The position numbers and the translations under genes are program-made. From assembly GCA_964444665.1 (NCBI GenBank), contig CAYUIE010000014.1, positions 1 through 64,000 of the forward strand: DNA of 64,000 nucleotides, written 5' to 3'. This document shows, in pieces, positions 44,291 to 54,330 of the stretch. Origin of the DNA: CAYZTY01 sp964444665 (GTDB lineage: Bacteria > Planctomycetota > Phycisphaerae > Sedimentisphaerales > CAYZTY01). How positions within the stretch are numbered: the first letter of the stretch is position 1; each line of letters starts with the position of its first letter. Under the pieces are notes generated by a model that did not search any database, was not told the origin of the DNA, and saw only the letters and a list, made by a program, of their open reading frames with translations.

Positions 44291-46903
44291 TTAATGTTTC
44301 CCCCAACACGAATACTTATGGCCGCCTCGGTTACAGCCTCCATGAAAGAAAGGTTGCCGCCAGGGCCACCACCACCTCATAGGAACAAGCCGCAGGCAGC
44401 CTTCGGCTTCGTAATACTGACCGGAGGTTAATTTGCCGACAACGCTTACCTCGTTCAGGCCTGGTGACAAATTCTCTACGCAATCAGATTTGTCAAAGAC
44501 AGCCCAGACGTAAGTATGACTTCGACACCATCCCCGCCAGTAGAAAACTCTCTGAGTTTCTGATTCGATGCCGCCGGGATTAAACAATAACGGCTCGTTA
44601 TCATTAATATCTGAAGGAGTAATACCTTCGGGCATTTTTATCATTGCCATTATGTAGCCACAACGGTTCCAGGCGTTTAAAACTGCCGGGATGAAAGATA
44701 CATTCAACTGCAACGGTTCTGATTCTAAAACGTTGACAGTGCAGTAAGCCGGGGCGGATTTATTGATACCATCATCGACGATTAGTTCAATCTGATGCTC
44801 ACCGACGGGCAGTTGAACAACAGGTGATACGCTGTTTGCCTCGTACACATTGCCGCCAATAATCCAGCTCCAGTAATAACCAAGTGAATCTCCGTCATCA
44901 TCATAAGAGCCGGAGCCGTCTAACGTAACTTCCGCAACACCGTTAACGTCGGCGTAAACGACCTGATTCGGCCCGGCAACAGCGACGGGAGGTGTCCCGG
45001 CTGTGGAAAGAGCAAGAGTTGTTATAGTCATCGGGGGCAGTATCATTAGGTCGGCCGGGTTAAAGCCTTTGAGAGAGATACTTTTTTCTTTTGGATTTGC
45101 CTTTAGACCGCAGGGAAAACTGACGCCGATAAGGGCACAGTTTTCTGTTTGACTTGTCCGATAAACGTCACCATCTAAAACAAGGCAATCGCCGAGGGAA
45201 AGGTCGAGTTCGATGTCGGTATCCGTAGTCGTGTTTATTAAAACTATGCTGAGCTTCTTATTGTCCGGACTGATATACGCCGACATTCTCAAATAGGGAT
45301 TGTCGCACAAGGCCTCGACACGTTGCCATCCTGAATGCACAAAAGCAGAATAGTGCTTGAAGGCATAATAAACCGGATTGATTGTATAGCCGGGTATGGG
45401 AACACTGGGGGCATTGGGGTCATTGGGGTCCATCAAGGTATATTCGAGTGATACAAGGCCGCTGTAGTATGGCCAGAACAATTCCCAGTACAAATATGCC
45501 GAGACTCCCTCTACAGCAAGAGAATTATGCATCAAAACCGCCAGGTCTACTGCATCGGCCAGGGTTCCAATATTTTGTGAGTATTCCGTCTGCATTAATG
45601 GCTTGTTGCCGTATAGTGATGCAAAGTTTTCCATCGCGGGGATATACGCATCAGGATTGTCACCGCTGCCGATATTGTAAAGATGATGCGCATAACCATA
45701 AACATTAGGATTGTCGAGTAGCGCGTTCAAATAATAGGTGGAGCTGATAAGACCGGCCGCATCGGCAACAAGCATCTTCGGTATATCCGAACCCAGCCGG
45801 AAATCCAATTCCTGCCAAACAGCCTCAAAAGCAATGTCATAGCCCGCCCAGTCATTTGTTTCGGTGGGCAAGAACATGCAGGTATCCCAGTAAGAGGTCG
45901 TGTAATCAGGTTCATTTTGTATATTCACATATTCAACATCTATGCCATATTCATCAGACCACTCTTCCAAACTGTCAGCCCACCACTTCGCAAACCTATT
46001 GTACATGAATTGACCAGTATTGGGGTCTTTTTTCAGCGTTCCTTCTCGCGTATTGTCATTGCTTTTCAGGTAGTCCGGCGGTGACCATGAGGATATCATA
46101 ATCTTAATGGGCCTGTCTAACGATGACTCGCCTTCGGTAATTATCTCTGCCGTGTTACTCATGTATTCAATGTCGCCGGGCTGGTCATAAATATTTCGAA
46201 TACGATATATATCAAGCCCCAGTTCACCGAAAAGAATGTCATAAAGCTCGTCCTTAAGGGGATGACCGACAAGCCAGTCCTCGTACCAGGAAACAGAGGC
46301 CCCGAAGCCTTCTATGTTCTGATGACGTATATTTATGTCGATTTGGCCTGTAGCATTGGGGTCGGGGGGTGGAGGGGGAATAGGCTCGGGACCGAACACA
46401 TTTGCGTCATCGACGAAGAAAGCAACACCGGGGGCGGGGCCTTCGAAGTAAACATCCAGGGTCGTCAGCACTCCGTTTACGTCAAGAGTAAAATATCCGG
46501 ATAAAGAGGTCCAGTCGTTACCGTCGGCGGTCGACCAGTTTACACCGATATACCGTGTGCCGTTGGCATCGCTTTGTTCGACGGAAATGCCGATGCTGTT
46601 AGGACCGGCTCCTGGTTGGAGTCGTACTTGGCCGGATATCTTGTAGGTCTGGCCGGGTATCATCCTTTCCAGCATAGACTGTTTTATCCCCTGCCACGTA
46701 TCGCCTCTGTCGTATGCCACTCCGCTGTAAGAACCGCTGTAAACGGGATCGCTGACTACGTCGATTGAGCAGCCGCGGCCGCCCCAGGCGGTTGTGCCGT
46801 CTTCAAAGCCGGGATTAATCAGCACGTTACTATTGCCGTAAGCAGGCACTAATGACAAAAATAATATTAATAACAGACACATACAAAAACCTTTAGCATA
46901 CAT
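44291..46903 (-). CDS. Secreted GH30 xylanase with CBM22-like and PKD-like modules
   Basis: This 870-residue protein has a signal peptide (about 1-22). A CBM22-like module spans about 25-170; GH30 spans about 185-610, with Glu in VNIQNEPDY and Glu in LMQTEYSQN. A PKD-like domain follows (about 640-735, VAGPNQVVYADVNGVAEVTL). It lacks a dockerin. Instead it ends with a module of about 130 residues (MPEGITPSDINDNEPLLFNP ... SGQYYEAEGCLRLVP) that is homologous to the end of the beta-helix protein at 25879-28638. The tail is Trp-, His- and Cys-rich. GGAGG precedes the ATG. Confidence 0.92.
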   Translation of the reverse strand: MYAKGFCMCLLLILFLSLVPAYGNSNVLINPGFEDGTTAWGGRGCSIDVVSDPVYSGSYSGVAYDRGDTWQGIKQSMLERMIPGQTYKISGQVRLQPGAGPNSIGISVEQSDANGTRYIGVNWSTADGNDWTSLSGYFTLDVNGVLTTLDVYFEGPAPGVAFFVDDANVFGPEPIPPPPPDPNATGQIDINIRHQNIEGFGASVSWYEDWLVGHPLKDELYDILFGELGLDIYRIRNIYDQPGDIEYMSNTAEIITEGESSLDRPIKIMISSWSPPDYLKSNDNTREGTLKKDPNTGQFMYNRFAKWWADSLEEWSDEYGIDVEYVNIQNEPDYTTSYWDTCMFLPTETNDWAGYDIAFEAVWQELDFRLGSDIPKMLVADAAGLISSTYYLNALLDNPNVYGYAHHLYNIGSGDNPDAYIPAMENFASLYGNKPLMQTEYSQNIGTLADAVDLAVLMHNSLAVEGVSAYLYWELFWPYYSGLVSLEYTLMDPNDPNAPSVPIPGYTINPVYYAFKHYSAFVHSGWQRVEALCDNPYLRMSAYISPDNKKLSIVLINTTTDTDIELDLSLGDCLVLDGDVYRTSQTENCALIGVSFPCGLKANPKEKSISLKGFNPADLMILPPMTITTLALSTAGTPPVAVAGPNQVVYADVNGVAEVTLDGSGSYDDDGDSLGYYWSWIIGGNVYEANSVSPVVQLPVGEHQIELIVDDGINKSAPAYCTVNVLESEPLQLNVSFIPAVLNAWNRCGYIMAMIKMPEGITPSDINDNEPLLFNPGGIESETQRVFYWRGWCRSHTYVWAVFDKSDCVENLSPGLNEVSVVGKLTSGQYYEAEGCLRLVPMRWWWPWRQPFFHGGCNRGGHKYSCWGKH

Positions 46904-46935
46904 TTTAGTCCTCCTTCATAAAAAACGTTCCATAT

Positions 46936-49647
46936 TTACCAGTTTGGTGCACAGCCCGGGTCCTCCGGATTGTTACACCACATCCACTGCAACGCAAACA
47001 CTCTAAAGTCAACAAAGTCGACGTCGCCATCCGGCTCAAAGTCGGCCCCGTCACAATCATTGTGTGCCGCACAGTCCTCGCTTGGCCAATAGTCTACTAA
47101 TAGCTTTAGGTCTGCGAAATTCACATAACAATCCTCAATGAGGTCCGAGGTCAGGGCAAAGCCGAACTGCTGAACATCGGTGCAGTTAATCGGGTCGGTC
47201 TTCACAACTACGTCATCGACATAAAAGTTGACATCCACCGCCGGACCGCTGATATATAAGCTTAACTCCTCGATAGTGCTGTTTACGTCCAGGATAAATA
47301 GGCCGGCCAGTTTAATCCATTGATTATTGTATGCGGTACCCGTTGCAACGGTGTGATAACTCGTACCTCCACCGTCCACCTGTTTCATACTGATTGATAC
47401 GTATTCACTCGTACTGTTATCGAGCCTTACCCAAGCGGAGCATTGATAAGTTTTTCCGTCAATTACCTTGTCCGTAATATCCTGCACCGGTCCCAGCCAG
47501 GTTGCAAACCTTACTTCAAATAAACCGCTGTAATTACCGGAATGGGCCTGGTCCGTTACAGCGGTAAAATCGCCGTCCCACTTGGTCCAGCCTATTATGG
47601 TTGCAGCTTCGAAACCTGCATTTGTAATGATATTTCCACCGCTGGCGAGCGTTCGTACTGTCGCTGTGTCCGAGAAAGGTGTTTCATTTTGCTGTGTGGA
47701 TTTATCACGAACTTTGAAACGGTATGTATAATTAGTATTTGGCGTAAGCTCGACATCGGCGTAAAAGTTACTGTCCTGCCAGCCGCTGTTATGATTTGGG
47801 TCGGTAACATTGTCGAAGTAATACTGCACGCCGCTGATATCGTTTGCCTCGACAGCAGTCATTGTAACCGTGTCAGCCGCCACGGCCTGTGGAGGTGATT
47901 GCCAGGTAAAAGGCTCGACCACGGGTGCGTTGTTATCAGGTAGCGTTCCGGTCCCGAGTTGTAACGTGAAATAACTTGTTCCACCCGTTTCGGTTAATTC
48001 TATGTTGTGTACTTCTGAATTACCGCCTGAAGGAGTTAGAGTAACCTCGTACGTGCCGTAGAAGCCCCGTAAATCGGCATTGCCGTTACTGTCGGTAATA
48101 TTCGAGTCGTTCGTCGTCCATTCGCCCAGCAGCTCTTCGTAACGTAAGCCTGCCTCGTTGAGTGTCCAGTCGGAATTGACAATATAACAGTCATCACGCC
48201 AGTGTTGTCCTTCCCAGTATCCAAACATTAGAATACCTTCGACGGATGGATGACTAAACGCCGTGCGATAGAACTTCTCAAGGCCGTCAGCCCGAATATA
48301 TTCATCTGTGGATGCAAAGTCATACTCCGTACACCATATCGGCAACCCTATCTGTGCCAAACTCTCCAATCTGTCATAGACCATAAGCGGTTCGACAGAA
48401 CTGCCCCAGAAATGGCATTGTGCCCCTATGTCGTGTATCGGTGCATTATTATCCAGAAGGTCCTGGATATGTGTCTTGTACTCTTCGGTCTGGCCGCTGG
48501 ATACAACATTGTAATCATTCACGAACAGCTTACAGTTCGGGTCGATAGCATGAGCGGCCTGAAACATCCATGGACGTATATCATCGCCGAGGCGGTCTTT
48601 GTAAAACGACCCGTGAAGCATCTCGTTATTGATATCCCAGTGGACGAATTTCCCCTTAAAATGATTCATCGCGCTATCCATACGGTTTTCAACGGCAGTC
48701 CGCAATTCACTCGTGGCCGGTAGCGGCGCGTATGACAGATTCTTTATCCAATCCTGTACAAATTGGTCGACACCCCAGTATAGACAATGGCCGCGCATAG
48801 TAATGCCATTTGCCTGACAGAAGTCGTATATTTTATCGGCATCAGTATATGTCACGTAATCCTCAGCCGGTTCATTGTGATACCATTTCGACGAATTGCC
48901 CATTACCGCCCAGTTAAAATGGTCGTTGAAAAAACTCAGGTAACGTGAATTATCCATCTGCGGCCAGCTTATTTCCGAACCGAAGGGAAAACTGTGTTTT
49001 GTTTGTATGACCTGGACGTTAACGTCGGGTATCACCACGTTAGGGTCGTTGGGAGAAACGACGGTTATGCGAAAATCACCTTTACGGATTTGCTCGATTC
49101 TGTCGTTTGCTTCGTCTTTCCAGTCACCTGCCTCTATTTCTACAACATTTACATCATCGAGATAATAATCTACGCCATCCGCTGGCCCCTCGAAATAAAG
49201 GTCCAATGCAGTTAATGCCCCGTTGACATCGACGGTAAAATAGCCCATCAGCTCGGTCCACTGGTCGTCATATCCCGTCGATGCATCTATCCATGGATAG
49301 CTTGTGCCGCTATCGTCTGTTATTCGCATTGCCATATTAATGTTATCACTCGCAGCCCCTTCGAGTCTCATCCAGCCGGAAATCGCATAGGTCTTGCCGA
49401 CCTCCATCTTATCCTTCATCGATTGTCTGAGTGAATTCCATGTGTCGGTTCTATTGGAAGCGTATCCGCTGTGAGTGCCGCTTCGATAAACACTCGTCGA
49501 TGTTGATATATCGCAGCCGCTGCCGTACCATCCTGAGGTTCCGGATTCGAAGCCGGGATTTGTCACGAGGTTCTGGGCGCCGGCAGTTACTGCCAATCCC
49601 AGGCACAAGCCATGTATCATAAATACTGATATCAATCTGATTATCAT
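46936..49647 (-). CDS. Secreted GH10 endo-xylanase with two CBM22/CBM4_9-like modules
   Basis: This is a protein of about 903 residues. After the signal peptide comes a CBM22-like module (about 25-165, LVTNPGFESGTSGWYGSGCD). GH10 (about 175-525) has acid/base Glu in HWDINNEMLHG and nucleophile Glu in PIWCTEYDF. FN3 (about 565-650) and a second CBM4_9-type module (about 655-800, NIITNAGFEAATIIGWTKWD) follow. A dockerin-like pair (IEDCYVNFADLKLLVDYW, PDGDVDFVDFRVFALQWM) ends the protein. This dockerin differs from the near-identical set of its neighbours. Start uncertain: ATG 49647 or GTG 49662. Confidence 0.92.
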   Translation of the reverse strand: MIIRLISVFMIHGLCLGLAVTAGAQNLVTNPGFESGTSGWYGSGCDISTSTSVYRSGTHSGYASNRTDTWNSLRQSMKDKMEVGKTYAISGWMRLEGAASDNINMAMRITDDSGTSYPWIDASTGYDDQWTELMGYFTVDVNGALTALDLYFEGPADGVDYYLDDVNVVEIEAGDWKDEANDRIEQIRKGDFRITVVSPNDPNVVIPDVNVQVIQTKHSFPFGSEISWPQMDNSRYLSFFNDHFNWAVMGNSSKWYHNEPAEDYVTYTDADKIYDFCQANGITMRGHCLYWGVDQFVQDWIKNLSYAPLPATSELRTAVENRMDSAMNHFKGKFVHWDINNEMLHGSFYKDRLGDDIRPWMFQAAHAIDPNCKLFVNDYNVVSSGQTEEYKTHIQDLLDNNAPIHDIGAQCHFWGSSVEPLMVYDRLESLAQIGLPIWCTEYDFASTDEYIRADGLEKFYRTAFSHPSVEGILMFGYWEGQHWRDDCYIVNSDWTLNEAGLRYEELLGEWTTNDSNITDSNGNADLRGFYGTYEVTLTPSGGNSEVHNIELTETGGTSYFTLQLGTGTLPDNNAPVVEPFTWQSPPQAVAADTVTMTAVEANDISGVQYYFDNVTDPNHNSGWQDSNFYADVELTPNTNYTYRFKVRDKSTQQNETPFSDTATVRTLASGGNIITNAGFEAATIIGWTKWDGDFTAVTDQAHSGNYSGLFEVRFATWLGPVQDITDKVIDGKTYQCSAWVRLDNSTSEYVSISMKQVDGGGTSYHTVATGTAYNNQWIKLAGLFILDVNSTIEELSLYISGPAVDVNFYVDDVVVKTDPINCTDVQQFGFALTSDLIEDCYVNFADLKLLVDYWPSEDCAAHNDCDGADFEPDGDVDFVDFRVFALQWMWCNNPEDPGCAPNW

Positions 49648-49706
49648 TATCTTTTTAACCACTCCGGTTTTCTCCCGGCACTTAGTTTTCTATTTATAAC
49701 ATTTTA

Positions 49707-52472
49707 TCATTCATCCGGGCAGCTCGGGTCCATTGGGTTGGCGCACAACCTCCAGTTATTACCCATTATCGCAAAGTCGCCAAAGTCCACATCATTATCG
49801 TCGTTCAGGTCCGCCACGGCAGAATCCTGCAGCCACTGGTCCGCCAACTGCAGAAGGTCAAGCTCATCTACATAGCAGTCCTGATGTATATCGCCCTGAA
49901 GCGGCGAGGTACAGGGAATATACAGGTCGTATGTCGCTGTGCCTTTCGTCAGGGTAAGAGAATAAACCCGGTCATTAATGATAATATCATAATCGCCGTA
50001 ATAACCTGTGAAATTTATCTGGCCCTGAGCATTGACGTATGCTACCTCATTTGTGTCCCACTGGGCCATAAGCTGCTCGAAGGCAATGCCAAAATCCGTC
50101 AGTTCCCAATTCTCGTCCACCAGCGCGCCTCCGGGCTGCTGCTGCCATATCTGCTCACTCCAAAAGCCCCAGATAATAAATCCATCAGTCATATCGTTAC
50201 CGAACGCAAGCCTCATACTTTCGGTAAGAATATTAGGATAACCCGAACTCTCAGCATCAACGCTGAATTCCGTAACCTTCATAGGCAGCTCGAAGCCCGC
50301 CAATAATTGCAGGTTCTTAAAAGTGATGATAGTATTATAGGTGTCGAAACCGGTATGATTCTGCAGGCCTATAAGCTCGACTATTCCACCTGCATTAATA
50401 ATATCCTCGATATGCTCACGATACCAGTTGGTATAGTCGGTCCACTCAAAGACATTGTATTCGTTAACCGCGATTTTTGCCCGTCCGGCCGAAGCAGCCG
50501 CCATCTCGCTATAAATCTCCGCTACGCCCTCGATGCCGTATATCTGAATGTGCGTATCTTTATGGTAGCCCTCGTTTATGCCGTCCACGTCGGTATACCG
50601 GCCGGCCCGGTCTGCGAGAAAATACTGCATCCTTTCCATCATCTCGTCCCAGTATTCCGCAGCGGCACAAGGGTCACTCAGAGCCTGGCTTTTAAGGGTA
50701 TCGACCCAGTCCGGCTGCTGGTTGTCCCACAATACGCCGTGCATACGCGCCCGCAGGCCGTGGGCGTCGGCATAATCCAGCATATCATCAACCGCCTGCA
50801 TAGTTACTACATCGCGAGTGCCCTCGTTATACCGCCACTTTCCGGCGTTACCTGGAAGTATCATATTAAAGTGGGTGTTAATGAACTGCTGATAATTATA
50901 GTTATCGCTGCCGGGGGATGGGTCGGGCTCGGCCCAGGGCATATCCGATATTCCGTAAACCTCAGTTCCAAAATTGAAGGCGTGCCGATGAAGTTTTACC
51001 TGCACTTCAGTCCCTTCGGAAACACTTCCCGCCTGGCCAATTATAAGATTGACCGTCGCCGGCCCTTTTCGGTAATTCTCAATATAGTTGTCTGCAGCGG
51101 CGAGCGCGTTTGCACCGGTCTCTGAGTTCTGGATTGTCGCGCCTTCAAAGATTACGCTCTTGAGGTAAAGATTTCGGTCTCCACTGATGGTATAATCATT
51201 GACAAATTCAATCCTGGCCGCGTGCATCCCCGCAGGCAGATTAAACTCAGCAACATAATTACTATAAGCTGTATGCGAGCCGCCGTTGTCAGCGACGCTC
51301 CACTCCTCGCTGCAATCGCCGATATGCAGATGCATTATTGGCAGTGTCCCGCCGGCAATACTGCCGTCGGCACTTATAGTAATAGTAACCGTTCCGGCAG
51401 TGCCCACATCTATAAAAGTACCCACATAGCCGTTCTCTGATAGAACCCAGCCGTTGCCATCATGGGTAGAACCGATGGATTTAAAAATCAGATTAGCCGC
51501 CGCGATTTCAGGCCCTGCCTCTCCGATTGTTTCATATGTGGCCACGACTTGATGCCATTGCCCGTCATTTATATCAACGGGTAAAAAGTTTGTTGTATTG
51601 GCCCCGATGACGCCGAATGAACTTTCAGTGCACATCAGGCCGTAGCTATGCAGCTCCTGCCAGTCACCGTTATGCTGGAACAATCTCGGATAGCTGGTGC
51701 CCAAATTTCCAGAGTTTACCCATAATTCTACAGTAATATCTTCAAGTGAAAATGCACCGTCGCCGTCCCAGACATCGATGCAATCACCGGCACCTTCCGG
51801 CACAACGCCATGAAATTGAGCGGCCTGTCCTAATACTCCGGGAACCAGAGAAACGCTGTCAACGTATGTGCCGTCCCGGCCGAGGCTGCCACAGTCTTCA
51901 ACCGGGTCACTATCGTTGCTGGAAGTATCTTCGAAACGCCAGTATCCGAGGGGGCTGTCAGACATTACTTCAGTGTAATAGTTTGTGGAGATGGCATTAT
52001 AGTGAGCAAGTATGCGGCCCGAGTTAAGAATGCCGTCATATACAGCAACCTCATCAAGCATACCGTCCAGCTCATTGTACCGGTAATTAACGCTTCCCTC
52101 GGCGCCGAGGATTAGATGGTCATACGGATACGAAAGTCCTGAGCCATTAACAATGACATCACCAAGGTACTGGCCGTCCACGTAAACTGTCTTATGCAGG
52201 GATAGTTCTGCAATGGCGAAGTCGGAGACAACCAGGGACAAAAGACATAAAACTATAAGCGATAATTTGCATTGGATTGTAATAGGACCTGTTCCTGCGC
52301 CGGATTTTTTTATAATTTGTCTACTGTCATCATTGCTATTAATCGGGAAGGGGTTTATGGAGCAGTCGGCCCCTATATTTTGGTAAGCGCAAAAAGGCCT
52401 GTCACAGGTGGAAATTAACCATAGAGTGACTTTTGCAAGCGTAGTTCTCGAGAGTAACTTAGCTGCTTTCAT
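49707..52472 (-). CDS. GH10 endo-xylanase with rearranged LamG modules and dockerin-like end
   Basis: This protein of about 921 residues starts with an atypical stretch of about 67 residues before the hydrophobic signal-like segment (about 68-89, LSLIVLCLLSLVVSDFAIA). Next comes the second half of a LamG domain (VYVDGQYLGDVIV ... LDEVAVYDGILN) and then the first half of one (PLGYWRFEDTSSNDSD ... DGQWHQVVATYE), the reverse of normal order. A carbohydrate-binding-like beta region (about 320-440) follows. GH10 (about 460-800) has NE in DVDGINEGYHKD and TEFSV as nucleophile region. The dockerin-like end is QDCYVDELDLLQLADQWL / NDDNDVDFGDFAIMGNNW. It is first in the seven-gene run. Confidence 0.85.
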   Translation of the reverse strand: MKAAKLLSRTTLAKVTLWLISTCDRPFCAYQNIGADCSINPFPINSNDDSRQIIKKSGAGTGPITIQCKLSLIVLCLLSLVVSDFAIAELSLHKTVYVDGQYLGDVIVNGSGLSYPYDHLILGAEGSVNYRYNELDGMLDEVAVYDGILNSGRILAHYNAISTNYYTEVMSDSPLGYWRFEDTSSNDSDPVEDCGSLGRDGTYVDSVSLVPGVLGQAAQFHGVVPEGAGDCIDVWDGDGAFSLEDITVELWVNSGNLGTSYPRLFQHNGDWQELHSYGLMCTESSFGVIGANTTNFLPVDINDGQWHQVVATYETIGEAGPEIAAANLIFKSIGSTHDGNGWVLSENGYVGTFIDVGTAGTVTITISADGSIAGGTLPIMHLHIGDCSEEWSVADNGGSHTAYSNYVAEFNLPAGMHAARIEFVNDYTISGDRNLYLKSVIFEGATIQNSETGANALAAADNYIENYRKGPATVNLIIGQAGSVSEGTEVQVKLHRHAFNFGTEVYGISDMPWAEPDPSPGSDNYNYQQFINTHFNMILPGNAGKWRYNEGTRDVVTMQAVDDMLDYADAHGLRARMHGVLWDNQQPDWVDTLKSQALSDPCAAAEYWDEMMERMQYFLADRAGRYTDVDGINEGYHKDTHIQIYGIEGVAEIYSEMAAASAGRAKIAVNEYNVFEWTDYTNWYREHIEDIINAGGIVELIGLQNHTGFDTYNTIITFKNLQLLAGFELPMKVTEFSVDAESSGYPNILTESMRLAFGNDMTDGFIIWGFWSEQIWQQQPGGALVDENWELTDFGIAFEQLMAQWDTNEVAYVNAQGQINFTGYYGDYDIIINDRVYSLTLTKGTATYDLYIPCTSPLQGDIHQDCYVDELDLLQLADQWLQDSAVADLNDDNDVDFGDFAIMGNNWRLCANPMDPSCPDE

Positions 52473-52769
52473 CACCTTTCCTGATGCGGGGCGGTTTACT
52501 CTTCATAGGCTCAATCTAAACAGTATCCGCCCTCGGCAGTATCTGATTGACGGCCGGGTACCTTCTGGGCCGGCGATACACCTCAGTCTACTACCCAAAA
52601 ATAAAGAAGTCAATTAAATTCCGTCATTTTGCGCATTTGATATCATAACAATGCACCAAAATCTATGAATTTAAACAGTTATCCGGCTTTTCGTCAGCGA
52701 AGGGCCTTAAAGGAATTACAGACTCTATAAATAGGCTATATTCTTATCGAGTTCGGATAAGAACAAAGC

Positions 52770-53258
52770 CTACTGCTGTAAAGAACCGCCAATTTTTGAT
52801 AAGGCATCTTTAATGGGCATATATCGATATGATAGTTGGAATTTGTCACATAGAGAGCTGAATTTTTTGATAACTTTTTCACTTAACCGGGCCTGGAAGT
52901 CGGGCTCGCCCCCGCAAAAGAATACACGACATCCGGCAAAACGATATTCTCGAATTGTGCACTGTCCATTTTCGTTATATGGGCAAATGTTGTTATGCAT
53001 CTGTCTTATATCGCCGGGGCCTAATTTGGCGGCAAGGTATATGATTTCAGGGGTGGTAACGAATAAGTGGTGGTCAAACTGCGTAAAATCACAGCACTTT
53101 CCACAGGCCTTACACACCTCGGCCCTTTGCCGGTTTTCTGTATCGAGCCAGTTATAAACCGACTCAACAGCCTGTAACAGACGAATGTCCGGCTGCATCC
53201 AGCCACCATTTTTGTCTTTTAATTCTATCGATTTCTTCAATACCATAAAATCTGCCAC
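52770..53258 (-). CDS. YkgJ-type Cys-cluster protein
   Basis: This protein of up to 162 residues has VCKACGKCCDFTQFD, CPYNENGQCTI and CRVFFCGG motifs. These Cys residues are arranged as in the YkgJ/UPF0153 zinc- or iron-binding family. It overlaps the upstream paralogue by 95 bp if the frame starts at 53258; ATG 53201 would shorten the overlap to 38 bp. Function is unknown. The two genes look like a translationally coupled pair. Confidence 0.8.
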   Translation of the reverse strand: MADFMVLKKSIELKDKNGGWMQPDIRLLQAVESVYNWLDTENRQRAEVCKACGKCCDFTQFDHHLFVTTPEIIYLAAKLGPGDIRQMHNNICPYNENGQCTIREYRFAGCRVFFCGGEPDFQARLSEKVIKKFSSLCDKFQLSYRYMPIKDALSKIGGSLQQ

Positions 53259-53640
53259 GATTTATGCCTGGACATCGTCTGGCGGCGGAGTTCCAGGAAT
53301 TGGGATTGATAAGGTTATCCGCCCAAAAAGGCCAAACCCTACACTGGCTTGGGCGAACAGGATAAATCAGGCAAGCCTTTGCATCCCCCAGATTCCGCAG
53401 AAATATGCAATCCTTGCTGGCCGGCTCTTCGATAATTGTCCGGCGGAATCCGACAAGACGTAAATACTTTTTATTAAGTTGTTCGACGGTGATTTTAAGG
53501 TGATCGGAAATGAGCTTAGCTTCTGCTTTTGTTACCCAGATATAACCTTCGTCCGGACCGGAGCAGCATCGGCCACACTGTATACACTCAAAATGAAGTC
53601 CGCAGGAATACCACGGCGTTTTTTTCTTCAAAAGGCTCAT
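53164..53640 (-). CDS. YkgJ-type Cys-cluster protein
   Basis: This 158-residue protein has FECIQCGRCCSGPDEGYIWV, then CIFL, ACLIYPVRPSQCRVWPFW and a Cys near ARRCPG. This is the standard YkgJ (zinc/iron-chelating, UPF0153) pattern with R-P-x-Q-C-R-x-[WY]-P-F-W. The function of the family is unsettled. It is followed by a second family member in overlapping frames. Confidence 0.88.
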   Translation of the reverse strand: MSLLKKKTPWYSCGLHFECIQCGRCCSGPDEGYIWVTKAEAKLISDHLKITVEQLNKKYLRLVGFRRTIIEEPASKDCIFLRNLGDAKACLIYPVRPSQCRVWPFWADNLINPNSWNSAARRCPGINRGRFYGIEEIDRIKRQKWWLDAAGHSSVTGC

Positions 53641-53867
53641 GAATCTTGCCTACAGTTTCGGGGCATTTAAAGATGCCCATCTTTACTCGTCTGTGCCGGA
53701 ATCTTCTGCAGATAGAGAGTATCAACCCAACTGAAAAAAGTTGTTTGAAAAAAGCTGAAACTTGCTTCTTGAGCCGAAACCGCCTTACTGCTCCAACGGA
53801 GCATTTAGATGCGGCTTTATATCACATTAGCTGCTTAATTTTGACAGGAATACGGACGCAGGATTTC

Positions 53868-54152
53868 TTAGCCGCGGCGGTATCCCCCGGTGTCCCGCCG
53901 AGGTCTGGAACTTCTCTCCCTGGCCTGATTAACAGTCAACGCTCGCCCATCAATCTCTTTTGCATTAAGGGCATCAATAGCCTGCTGAGCCTGGGTGTCG
54001 TCCGGCATTTCAACGAAGCCAAATCCCCGGGACCTTCCGGTTACCCGGTCCATAATGACCGAAGCGCCTTGTACTTCACCGAACTGGGCAAACAGTTCTT
54101 GCAATTGCTCATTAGTAGTCTCATAAGCAAGGTTACCAACATAAATGTTCAT
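53868..54152 (-). CDS. RRM-domain RNA-binding protein
   Basis: This 94-residue protein is a single RNA-recognition motif: RNP2 IYVGNLAYE near the start, RNP1 RGFGFVEM near residue 43, then a short Arg/Gly-rich tail. Small RRM proteins of this type bind single-stranded RNA in cyanobacteria, planctomycetes and other bacteria and are often cold- or stress-induced. The start ATG 54152 follows TAGGAG. Paralogous to the next gene. Confidence 0.95.
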   Translation of the reverse strand: MNIYVGNLAYETTNEQLQELFAQFGEVQGASVIMDRVTGRSRGFGFVEMPDDTQAQQAIDALNAKEIDGRALTVNQARERSSRPRRDTGGYRRG

Positions 54153-54330
54153 ATACAACTACTCCTACTAAAAAAGTTAACAGATGGCACAGGCACAAGC
54201 GTCGAAAAATTCAACCGCACACAACTGAAAATCCCAAGCAACCGGTGCCGAATGTACCTAAGATTATAGCCGGTGCTTTAAGATACGTCCAACAAAAATT
54301 ACTTTTTATTCAATCTGCCCGTCTGGCAGA

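Noticed and set aside
50307..51125. 272-residue plus-strand frame
   Set aside because: It is antisense to the GH10 catalytic domain and has no family motifs.
53646..54269. 207-residue plus-strand frame
   Set aside because: It is antisense to the RRM gene and has no ribosome-binding site; the RRM motifs are unmistakable.
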